The translations under genes and the position numbers were made by a program. From assembly GCA_938015595.1 (NCBI GenBank), contig CALLPI010000010.1, positions 124,001 to 188,000 of the forward strand: a stretch of DNA of 64,000 bases, given 5' to 3'. Positions within the stretch are counted from its first letter, which is position 1, and the number at the start of each line of letters is the position of its first letter. The stretch is from an uncultured Saprospiraceae bacterium (GTDB lineage Bacteria > Bacteroidota > Bacteroidia > Chitinophagales > Saprospiraceae). This document shows, one piece after another, positions 44,501 through 51,487 of this stretch. The notes under the pieces are model-generated. The model saw only the letters and a program-made list of their open reading frames with translations, made no database searches and was not told the DNA's origin.

Positions 44501-47243
44501 AAATACTGCCATCAGCAGCGCCATAGCAACTCACCGGCACAATTTGTGGAACAGACACTATGGCATCCGGCCCATTTACGAAGATCTGCCGCAAAATGGC
44601 TGGACAGGGTGGGTTGGAACTGTCAGTAACAGTGACTCTGTATACTCCCTGTGGCAAATCCGTAATCTCATATCCACCGGGGATACCAAACGCGCTCCCT
44701 GTTGCGCCATTGTTGCCCGACCAAACATAGTTGAAGGGTGGCAATCCATTCAGTGGCGTGATGGCAATTCGCCCATTGTTGGCGCCACAGGCGCTCACGT
44801 GCGTCACGCTACGCATCAAAGAATCTATACTATTAGTGGTGCGCACTTTCACGCTGGTAGCAGCGCTACAACCCAGTGCGTCGCTCACTGTGAGCTGATA
44901 TGTATCAATGCTACCCGGTACAGCGCCTGCCTGTACCGTGATAGTGCTGCTTTGGCTACCCGTGCTCCATTGATATTGATAAGGCTCTGTACCGCCAGAT
45001 GCCTGCGACACAACTACCTGCGAGCCATCTTTGCACAACGAAAAAGAATCTGCTGGGCTGATAGCAATAGCTGGGGCGGGTTGCAACTGCACCACTATTG
45101 GGCCTTCGTCAGTACAGCCACCAGGCGAGGTGATGCGAAAATAGTATGTAGTGGACTGTGCAGGCTGTACTACATTAGAAGACAATTGATTAGACGGGCT
45201 TGTAGGCGTATTTGTATGAAAGGTGATGCCCCCCCCCGTAAAGCGCGTATCAGTAATGGGCACCTCTGCTAGGTTGACCGAACGCCCAGCGCATACTGAT
45301 ACAGGCGCTACCGGCGCAGCCTGCGGTACGGGATTGACTACGAGCGCTACTTGCCGCCGCGAAGTAGAGATGCAGGGCGGAGCAAACTCTTCCACATAAT
45401 AGTAGTAAGTAATGGGCACTGAGCTGAGATTTGGGGGCACGCTGGGACTAATACACTCGCCGAAGTCTACAAAATCATCTCCGTCGGGAGAGGCGTACCA
45501 TAGCAAAAATCCTCCGAAGCCAGCCTGGGCGCACAATTGGGGCGTTTGGCCAGAGCAGATGGCAGCATCATTGGCTACAGGCGGTGGCAGTTGGGTGTCA
45601 TCGGCCATGCCATTACAGTTTTCGTCTGTGTTGTTGCAGGGAACCTCCACCCTGTCTGGATGGACAAAAGGATCGTTGTCGTTGCAATCTCCACCAATGG
45701 TTGCGAATCCTGGAGGTGCAGTGGGGCTACAACTGTGTACAGCAAAGTTGTCGTGGCCATACCCATCGCCATCAGCATCGGCATAATAGACAAATATACC
45801 CGGCCCCAAGTCTTCCGAGCCGTGAAGCACTATTTGGTCAATGGCAATGTCGCCCAGGGAGCCACTGCCGCCAATACCTACAAATCGAAACTTGAGCACT
45901 ACGCCTTCCGGCCAGGCATTCAGGCTTACGTAAGCCTTGTGCCACTGGTTGCCCTGGTTGCCCGTACGTTGCCACAATGTCATCCAAGTAAATCCGCCGT
46001 CGGACGATACCTCCAGGCGTAAGGTGCTGATCTGCGCCCCAAACATGTGGTAGTGAAAAGAAAGATGGCAACTATCATTGCCAAACTTGCGCAAGCGCAC
46101 GCAATTGGACTCCAGAAAGGCTCTTCGGCCATTGTTGCACAGCGAGCCGGTAGTTTCGATGTAGGCGTAGCGGCCGGCGTTGTTCACCCCAGCGCTAGGG
46201 CCAGTGTTGGGCGTAGGCGTGGGGCCTTGATACACCAGCCAGTCAAAATCGTCGCCACCTACATTGCGCCAGAAACCTGAAATATTGCACACAGCAGCAC
46301 AACTGGGAAAGCAAGGCGTTTGCTGGTCGAAGTTCTCCACAATGGTAGTGGGTGGCGGCTGGCACCCTGTACGCACCGAGAGCGGGCAGCCATTGCCAGA
46401 AAAACTACCGCCAGAGCAAAACCGCCGTATATAAATGTCATATTGCGTATCAGGCGCCAGGTTGCTCAAGGGGTAAGGCGGGCAGAATGGCACAACTTGC
46501 ACTTGCCCTTCACCGGCACCAAAGCCTGTACCGGGCAAAAACCCAGGTGGGCCATACTCAATGACCACCGTGCCACAACTGAACACCGGCGACCAACCCA
46601 AGAGCACAGTAGTCGTATCCAGGCCGAGGATCAGCTTTTGCGTAACAGGCAAACACGATAAAGGCTCAAATACCAGCTCCACGTACTGCAGTGCACCTAT
46701 ATCGTTGGGCACGTCGTCGCAGATGCGCAACAGCCAAGTGCTGTTGGGGTTGGTCACGCTGTCGTTGAACAACAGAAGACTTTGTACAGGCAAGTAAGGG
46801 CGATCAGTGTAGGGTGGCTGGCCCTGACTGATGGGGGTACAAGCGCCGGTGCTGAACACAGCCGGCTCGGCACAGGCCGTCGCAGAGGGGTTGCCTAGAT
46901 TATCGTTGCTGCCGCCGTTATTTTCGGTAAGTAATACTTCTATACCGCCTGGCGAGCGCAGGCTAATACGCACATCGCTCATCCAGGTATGGGCTAGCAC
47001 AATGCGTACTTCTTTCAAATATACATTGATGCCAAGCGCAGTACCCGGCGCGCCGCTGACTTGTATGGCAAATTCGTCTGGCAGAAAGATATTGGGATTA
47101 TTTTCAGGGCAGTTGTTGTCAGATAGCGCAATGTTCAATCCACAAGCAGAGGGGTTGCTTAGGGATATGGGTTGCGCCCAGAGCATGGAAACTAGCAGTT
47201 GAGACAGAAAAATTAGGCCAATGGTGTGTACATGTTTGCTCAT
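41532..47243 (-). CDS. Giant SprB-repeat surface protein with P-domain, MAM, MopE-type motif and T9SS sorting domain
   Basis: A 1,903-residue exported protein. In order: signal peptide (about 1-24); proprotein-convertase P-like domain (about 35-195); fibronectin-III-like region (about 200-290); MAM-like domain (about 320-480: DDFDWLVYQGPTPTPNTGPS, YAYIETTGS); a putative metal-binding motif of the MopE type (about 487-555: YYADADGDGYGH, GGDCNDNDPFVHP, DENCNGMADD); two Ig/PKD-like domains; and about 14 SprB repeats (about 735-1815) with the core GGTPPYxYxWSNG and closing VTITDARxC. Unit 9 (GGTPPYQIPALYS) is shortened. A T9SS type A sorting domain ends it (FPNPNDGRFRLEY). It should be a long surface adhesin or gliding-type filament. 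Single gene; 304-base gap upstream. Confidence 0.93.
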   Translation of the reverse strand: MSKHVHTIGLIFLSQLLVSMLWAQPISLSNPSACGLNIALSDNNCPENNPNIFLPDEFAIQVSGAPGTALGINVYLKEVRIVLAHTWMSDVRISLRSPGGIEVLLTENNGGSNDNLGNPSATACAEPAVFSTGACTPISQGQPPYTDRPYLPVQSLLLFNDSVTNPNSTWLLRICDDVPNDIGALQYVELVFEPLSCLPVTQKLILGLDTTTVLLGWSPVFSCGTVVIEYGPPGFLPGTGFGAGEGQVQVVPFCPPYPLSNLAPDTQYDIYIRRFCSGGSFSGNGCPLSVRTGCQPPPTTIVENFDQQTPCFPSCAAVCNISGFWRNVGGDDFDWLVYQGPTPTPNTGPSAGVNNAGRYAYIETTGSLCNNGRRAFLESNCVRLRKFGNDSCHLSFHYHMFGAQISTLRLEVSSDGGFTWMTLWQRTGNQGNQWHKAYVSLNAWPEGVVLKFRFVGIGGSGSLGDIAIDQIVLHGSEDLGPGIFVYYADADGDGYGHDNFAVHSCSPTAPPGFATIGGDCNDNDPFVHPDRVEVPCNNTDENCNGMADDTQLPPPVANDAAICSGQTPQLCAQAGFGGFLLWYASPDGDDFVDFGECISPSVPPNLSSVPITYYYYVEEFAPPCISTSRRQVALVVNPVPQAAPVAPVSVCAGRSVNLAEVPITDTRFTGGGITFHTNTPTSPSNQLSSNVVQPAQSTTYYFRITSPGGCTDEGPIVVQLQPAPAIAISPADSFSLCKDGSQVVVSQASGGTEPYQYQWSTGSQSSTITVQAGAVPGSIDTYQLTVSDALGCSAATSVKVRTTNSIDSLMRSVTHVSACGANNGRIAITPLNGLPPFNYVWSGNNGATGSAFGIPGGYEITDLPQGVYRVTVTDSSNPPCPAILRQIFVNGPDAIVSVPQIVPVSCYGAADGSICVNASGQNITYEWSNGATTPCISGLSAGSYSVTIRSGACETVLTDIQMPEPDSLRVVSSFTQPLCATAPNGAIALQVFGGTPPYSYQWSNGRATSSIAGITAGVYQVTITDARFCSTTLSLTLSAPPPLSFSVDSLRHPNCHAQSSGYIRVRGTGGTPPYQYQWSNSSSTSPVLEQVPAGAYRVTIRDVNLCQVVPQFNLVQPAPLQLHTDWISQPECVGNNNGTIRVSASGGTPPYLFTWSTGFVGQEINQLAPGTYNVSLTDDNQCGPVVSTFTILPLSQLELQVVQNSPLCVGRQDGSIQLQPSGFEPFSYLWLDNGHTQPLRTGLGAGEYPVRITDGRGCQFDTLIVLSASQVFHIQTNVLSPACHNGGDGLVDVTLLQAGQMPYTFVWSNGRQTEDLIGVAAGAYTVTITDAQGCRFESDPITVLDPPPLLMEIAGLGVISCHGDSTGFIEVAVSGGTPPYQIPALYSIPAGTYTLQATDARSCPVHLTVVIPSPPPLQASVSVIQSGNCQTLITTNLQAVVSGGVMPYRYQWSNGDTTAQIINATSGDYSLTVSDANGCIRTVSSIKVRTQSAPLAITSFTAQSISCFGAQDGALVVRLGSGTGPYRYHFSNNQIIQTSADSVRIGGLASGANYRVTVTDLHTGCVRSAGPVMIEQPQPLAFFRTGITHVTCFGDSTGSIQSTTFGGTPPYRYQWFNAQNVEISQEEELTQVPAGQYTGVVTDARGCSLSIQNQLVEHLYPPIQLMDSLTTMSDQVCSGTQAGFISIMATGGAAPYQYNWSNGASGAYVNGLSPGQYMLTVTDSKQCRRTFGPFNITFSAGITVGINATPPDSTGANGAVQAVVSQGTPPYRYFWNTGDTTQAVFNIGPGLYLLTVTDAAGCTATTSAILVHSQKAAYSIGVRLFPNPNDGRFRLEYLAPADTHINRLAVYSLEGRLVHQQALPAYTAGAVVVELPDLAPGVYRLELYESYRAVWRQAFVILR

Positions 47244-47404
47244 GGCATGGCAAGCTTTCCTTCGGTTTTGGGAGATACAAGCGGGCTTTTCAGCAATAGC
47301 GAAGCCCCTTACAGCGAGGTAAAATTAAGGGTAAATATAAAAATGAATTGTTAAAATTACTTGCCTTGTGACACCTGTCACCCAAGCAGGCAAATGAGCC
47401 TTGC

Positions 47405-47412
47405 TATTTTTG
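47405..47412 (+). promoter_or_regulatory. Bacteroidota -7 box (TATTTTTG) for the SulP gene
   Basis: Exact TAnnTTTG match 135 bases before the ATG at 47548, the longest leader of this kind in the window. The predicted leader contains palindromic element copy B. Confidence 0.45.
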
Positions 47413-47439
47413 TGGCAACTTTTTACGCCCAATTAGTTT

Positions 47440-47511
47440 ACACTAAGCATCGCCGAGTTTTGTGCATGATTTACAAATGTTGTGCACAAAACTCGGTGAG
47501 CTGAAGTATGA
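47440..47511 (+). repeat. Dispersed palindromic element, copy B
   Basis: Arms CGCCGAGTTTTGTGCA (47451-47466) and TGCACAAAACTCGGTG (47483-47498) pair at 15 of 16 positions as Watson-Crick plus one G-U-type pair, around the loop TGATTTACAAATGTTG. Compared with copy A, an A-to-G change in the left arm is matched by a T-to-C change in the right arm. Same orientation as copy A. Confidence 0.88.
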
Positions 47512-47547
47512 ATGAAAAAATGCCGCTGAATAAAAAGCGAAACACCG

Positions 47548-49278
47548 ATGTCGTTGCAAAAATTCCTGCCTTTTCTCACGTGGTTGCCCAACTACCCCAA
47601 AAATAACCTCCGCGGCGACCTCGTCGCTGGCCTTACAGTAGGCGTCATGCTAGTACCACAGGGCATGGCTTACGCCATGCTTGCCGGTATGCCACCCATT
47701 TATGGCTTGTATGCCGCTACTATACCACTCGTTATTTATGCTCTGTTGGGCACATCGCGTCAGTTGGCCGTAGGGCCGGTAGCCATGATCTCTTTGCTGA
47801 CTGCTACAGCTGTGAGTACTATGGCAGAAGCAAGCACTGCTGACTACATCAGCTTGGTGATTACGCTGACCTTTATGGTAGGCATGATCCAATTTGCCCT
47901 GGGGGTATTTCGCCTTGGGTTCATGGTCAATTTTCTGTCGCATCCCGTTATTAGCGGCTTCACCTCGGCGGCGGCTATTGTTATTGCGCTAAGTCAGCTC
48001 AAGCACTTACTAGGCATTAAAATGCCACGCGGCGAGCACGTGCACGAAATTCTAGCTGGTGCCTGGCAACACATCGGCGAAACACATTGGCTAACACTTG
48101 GCATTGGCCTGGGCGCCATAGCGCTTATTCAGTTGCTCAAAAAATGGAAGCCAGCTTTCCCTGGCTCGCTCGTAGTAGTGGCAGCCGGTATTGTGTTGGT
48201 GTGGGGGCTAAGACTGCATGAGCAAGGCGTAAAAATCGTGGGCGAAGTTCCCAGCGGGCTACCGGCACTCAGTGCCCCAATACTGGACTGGCCCACCCTA
48301 CAAAAGCTGCTGCCCATTGCCCTGGCTATTGCCTTGGTAGGTTTTATGGAGAGCATTGCTGTGGCCAAAGCCATGCAAGCTCGCCATCGGGACTACAAGC
48401 TGAATGCCAACCAAGAACTCATAGCCCTGGGGTTAGCCAATGTGGGCGGATCGTTTTTCTCCTCCTTCCCAGTCACCGGGGGCTTTTCTCGCACAGCGGT
48501 CAATGACCAAGCCGGAGCACGCACAGGGCTGGCCTCGCTCATCAGCGCTGGGCTGGTTGTTGTAACCCTGCTACTCTTGACGCCGCTGTTCAAGTTTCTG
48601 CCCAACGCCGTCCTGGCTGCCGTCATCATGGTAGCTGTATATGGGCTTATTGACTACAAGGAGGCCAAACATCTGTGGCATAGCAACCGCAGCGATTTCG
48701 TACTCTGGATGGTTACTTTCATCGCTACCTTGTTTATCGGTATTGAGCAAGGTATCGGCCTGGGTGTGATTCTTTCGCTTGCGCTGGTCATTTACCGTAC
48801 TACACGCCCGCACATTGCTGTGCTAGGGCGAGTACCTGGTACGTTTTTTTACCGCAATGTAGAGCGCTTCTCCAACCTGGAGCAACGCCCCGATGTGCTC
48901 ATCGTACGCTTTGATGCCCAACTGTACTTTGCTAATGTAAGCTACTTTTTAGATGCAATCAACGAGCTGGCTGCTCAAAAGGGAGACGCCCTTAGGTCGC
49001 TGATCATCAATGCCGAAAGCATTAACAACCTAGACAGTTCAGGCGTACACGCACTGGAGGAACTACTTGTGCAATATCAGCAACAAGGTGTAGCTGTTCG
49101 CTTTGTAAGTGTGAAAGGTCCTGTGCGTGATGCTATGGCACGCGCCGGCCTGATTGAAAAGATCGGTGAAGAAAACTTCTTCCTCAGCAACCAACAAGCT
49201 GTGGATGCTTGTGACAGCGTGCACTCAGACCAGAGAGAACATTTGGCCAAGTATGCCTTACAAACTAATGAACTATGA
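47548..49278 (+). CDS. SulP-family anion transporter with STAS domain
   Basis: A 576-residue inner-membrane transporter of the SLC26/SulP family. The N-terminal part has about 12-14 spans, opening with DLVAGLTVGVMLVPQGMAYA, the family signature, then GLYAATIPLVIYALLGTSRQ and GGFSRTAVNDQAGARTGLAS. The C-terminal STAS domain (about 440-550) has VLIVRFDAQLYFANVSYFLD and INNLDSSGVHALEELL. Substrate is typically sulfate, bicarbonate or another small anion; neighbours do not help. Its probable leader holds palindromic element copy B. It is convergent with a small membrane-protein gene 18 bases away. Confidence 0.94.
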   Translation: MSLQKFLPFLTWLPNYPKNNLRGDLVAGLTVGVMLVPQGMAYAMLAGMPPIYGLYAATIPLVIYALLGTSRQLAVGPVAMISLLTATAVSTMAEASTADYISLVITLTFMVGMIQFALGVFRLGFMVNFLSHPVISGFTSAAAIVIALSQLKHLLGIKMPRGEHVHEILAGAWQHIGETHWLTLGIGLGAIALIQLLKKWKPAFPGSLVVVAAGIVLVWGLRLHEQGVKIVGEVPSGLPALSAPILDWPTLQKLLPIALAIALVGFMESIAVAKAMQARHRDYKLNANQELIALGLANVGGSFFSSFPVTGGFSRTAVNDQAGARTGLASLISAGLVVVTLLLLTPLFKFLPNAVLAAVIMVAVYGLIDYKEAKHLWHSNRSDFVLWMVTFIATLFIGIEQGIGLGVILSLALVIYRTTRPHIAVLGRVPGTFFYRNVERFSNLEQRPDVLIVRFDAQLYFANVSYFLDAINELAAQKGDALRSLIINAESINNLDSSGVHALEELLVQYQQQGVAVRFVSVKGPVRDAMARAGLIEKIGEENFFLSNQQAVDACDSVHSDQREHLAKYALQTNEL

Positions 49279-49296
49279 GTAATCTTGGCAAAATGA

Positions 49297-49488
49297 CTAC
49301 AACACGCACTTCCCTACCCCAAAGAAGATAGCTAACCAAACCATACCTTTTAGAAAGAAGAACATGAAGCCTGCTATGCCAAGGCGCGCCAGCCACTTGC
49401 GTAGCAAGCCAATGTTTTTTTCTGATGCAGCCACAGGCCTATTTTCGGTATCAGCGGCTGCCGCGTTGCGCTCTTGGGTAGTATTCAT
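49297..49488 (-). CDS. Small single-span membrane protein
   Basis: A 63-residue open frame. The N-terminal half is polar and charged (MNTTQERNAAAADTENRPVA), then a basic stretch (LLRKWLARLG) runs into a hydrophobic span of about 20 residues (IAGFMFFFLKGMVWLAIFFG). The positive-inside pattern and a hydrophobic end argue for a real small membrane protein, and the LARLGIAGFMFFFLKGMVWL type of segment is familiar from short Bacteroidota proteins. Function unknown. It sits alone between the SulP and carboxylase genes; the 178-base stretch up to 49666 shows nothing else. Confidence 0.55.
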   Translation of the reverse strand: MNTTQERNAAAADTENRPVAASEKNIGLLRKWLARLGIAGFMFFFLKGMVWLAIFFGVGKCVL

Positions 49489-49666
49489 TAATTACAATAT
49501 TGGCAGAAGGGAGGGCCGAGCTTCAATTTTATGCTTGAGTAGCTCGTTGCGTCAAATGCAAATAAAGCAAAACATAAATAAACACATGTGTATAAACATC
49601 CAAAACCGCATAAAGGTTTTCGACTTATACTTCATCCAAGGGGTACTCCCCGCCTGCGCGATTTCT

Positions 49667-51301
49667 TTACACCTGAAAAACGCCTACGTTAAATGGCTCT
49701 ACCGGAGCATGGTTGGCCGCCTCGATGCCCATAGATAGTACGCGCCTGGTGTCCATAGGATTAATGATTTCGTCTACCCACAAGCGAGCAGCAGCATAGT
49801 AGGGGGTGGTTTGCTGTTCGTACCGAGCAGTGATGTCTTCCAGTAGTTTGGCTTCGTCTTCAGCAGAGAGCGTTTGCCCTTTGGCTTTTAGCGTGGCTGT
49901 TTGGATTTGCAGGAGGGTTTTAGCAGCTTGCTCACCACCCATCACGGCAATTTTGGCACTAGGCCAGGCAAAAATCAGGCGAGGGTCGTAAGCTTTGCCA
50001 CACATAGCATAGTTGCCTGCACCGAAGGAGTTGCCTACCACAATGCTAAACTTAGGCACAGTGGAGTTAGCTACGGCATTGACCATTTTGGCGCCGTCTT
50101 TGATGATGCCGCCCTGTTCGGAGCGGGAGCCTACCATGAAGCCAGTAACATCGTGAAAGAACACCAGCGGTATCTTCTTCTGGTTGCAATTGAGGATAAA
50201 GCGAGCTGCTTTATCGGCTGAATCTGAATAAATTACCCCACCAAACTGCATTTCTCCTCTGGGGGTGCGCACCACCTCGCGGTTGTTGGCTACAATGCCT
50301 ACGGCCCAGCCGTCAATGCGGGCGTAGGCGCAGATGATGGTCTTGCCGTAATCTTTTTTGTAAAAAGTAAGCTCGGAGTCGTCCACAATGCGTTTGAGCA
50401 CCTCCACCATGCTGTAGGGCTTGGCACTGTTGTCAGGTAACAGGCTAAAAATTTCCGCAGGGTCAGCTTTAGGCGGCTTGGATGCGACGCGGTCAAAGCC
50501 AGCCTTTGGAAAATGACCGAGCTTGTCCACAAGATTGCGAATGGTCTCCAAGCAGGTTTTGTCATCGGGCACGCGATAATCCGTGATGCCGGAAATCTCA
50601 GAAGTGGTACGTGCGCCGCCCAGAGTTTCCTTATCTACTTCTTCGCCGATGGCTGCTTTTACCAAGTAAGGCCCCGCCAGGAAGATAGAGCCTGTACCAT
50701 CCACAATTAGCGCTTCGTCGCTCATGATAGGTAGATAGGCGCCTCCGGCTACACAACTACCCATAACGGCGGCGATTTGCGGAATACCCATGGACGACAT
50801 ACGGGCGTTATTGCGAAAGATGCGGCCAAAGTGCTCTTTGTCGGGAAAGATTTCATCTTGCATAGGCAAGAATACGCCGGCGCTATCCACCAGATAGATG
50901 ATGGGCAGGCGGTTTTCCATAGCAATTTCCTGAGCGCGCAGGTTCTTCTTGCCCGTAATGGGAAACCATGCCCCAGCCTTCACGGTAGCATCGTTGGCTA
51001 CGATGACGCACTGGCGCCCCTTCACGTAGCCGATACCCACAATGACACCTCCCGCAGGACAACCGCCGTATTCGGGGTACATTTCATAGCCAGCAAAGGC
51101 ACCGATTTCCAAAAAATACGAGCCGGGATCTATAAGATTGGCTACGCGCTCGCGAGCGGTCATTTTGCCCAATTGATGCTCTTTCTCTATCTTAACTTTG
51201 CCGCCGCCCAAGTGGATGCGCTCCAGGCGGTATTCGAGTTTGGAGGCCAATAGTTTGTGGTAGTCTTCGTTCTTGTGGCGCTCTATCTCTGCTTTGGTCA
51301 T
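49667..51301 (-). CDS. Acyl-CoA carboxylase carboxyltransferase (beta) subunit, methylcrotonyl-CoA type
   Basis: A 544-residue biotin-dependent carboxyltransferase. The N-terminal half has GKMTARERVANLIDPGSYFL, GGCPAGGVIVGIGYVKGRQC and LVDSAGVFLPMQDEIFPDKE; the C-terminal half has FFHDVTGFMVGSRSEQGGII, FGAGNYAMCGKAYDPRLIFA and WPSAKIAVMGGEQAA. DSAGVFLPMQDE is the signature of the methylcrotonyl-CoA group, so leucine degradation is the likely role, with propionyl-CoA or geranyl-CoA as alternatives. The alpha (biotin carboxylase) subunit is not in the window. Start at 51301 (MTKAEIERHKNEDYHK) fits a one-mismatch -7 box at 51328-51335. Confidence 0.9.
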   Translation of the reverse strand: MTKAEIERHKNEDYHKLLASKLEYRLERIHLGGGKVKIEKEHQLGKMTARERVANLIDPGSYFLEIGAFAGYEMYPEYGGCPAGGVIVGIGYVKGRQCVIVANDATVKAGAWFPITGKKNLRAQEIAMENRLPIIYLVDSAGVFLPMQDEIFPDKEHFGRIFRNNARMSSMGIPQIAAVMGSCVAGGAYLPIMSDEALIVDGTGSIFLAGPYLVKAAIGEEVDKETLGGARTTSEISGITDYRVPDDKTCLETIRNLVDKLGHFPKAGFDRVASKPPKADPAEIFSLLPDNSAKPYSMVEVLKRIVDDSELTFYKKDYGKTIICAYARIDGWAVGIVANNREVVRTPRGEMQFGGVIYSDSADKAARFILNCNQKKIPLVFFHDVTGFMVGSRSEQGGIIKDGAKMVNAVANSTVPKFSIVVGNSFGAGNYAMCGKAYDPRLIFAWPSAKIAVMGGEQAAKTLLQIQTATLKAKGQTLSAEDEAKLLEDITARYEQQTTPYYAAARLWVDEIINPMDTRRVLSMGIEAANHAPVEPFNVGVFQV

Positions 51302-51434
51302 TGGAAAAGGCTGTTTTGCTTCGGGCGGAAAGATACACAACTGCGGGCATGCAGCCTGCCGCTCCTGGGGCTTTTTTTACTGCTTTGCTTGATACCGACA
51401 CAGCAAAAGGGTTTTAGCGTATAATCTGCTAATG

Positions 51435-51442
51435 TATCTTTG
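51435..51442 (+). promoter_or_regulatory. Bacteroidota -7 box (TATCTTTG) for the PorE-like gene
   Basis: Exact TAnnTTTG match 45 bases before the ATG at 51488. Confidence 0.55.
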
Positions 51443-51487
51443 CGTTGGTAGCAGGGTTAAAATGGCCTGTTCGAAAATCTCGTCTGC

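Larger units (their letters stand above)
47244..47547. other. 304-base intergenic region between the giant adhesin and SulP genes
   Basis: Divergent control region. It holds one-mismatch -7-like boxes for the minus gene (TATATTTA on the minus strand near 47333), an exact plus-strand box at 47405-47412 and palindromic element copy B at 47440-47511. No coding sequence is supported. Confidence 0.6.

Noticed and set aside
44481-45272. 263-codon open frame on the plus strand inside the giant adhesin
   Set aside because: Antisense shadow of the SprB repeats; Arg/His/Ala composition without any domain.
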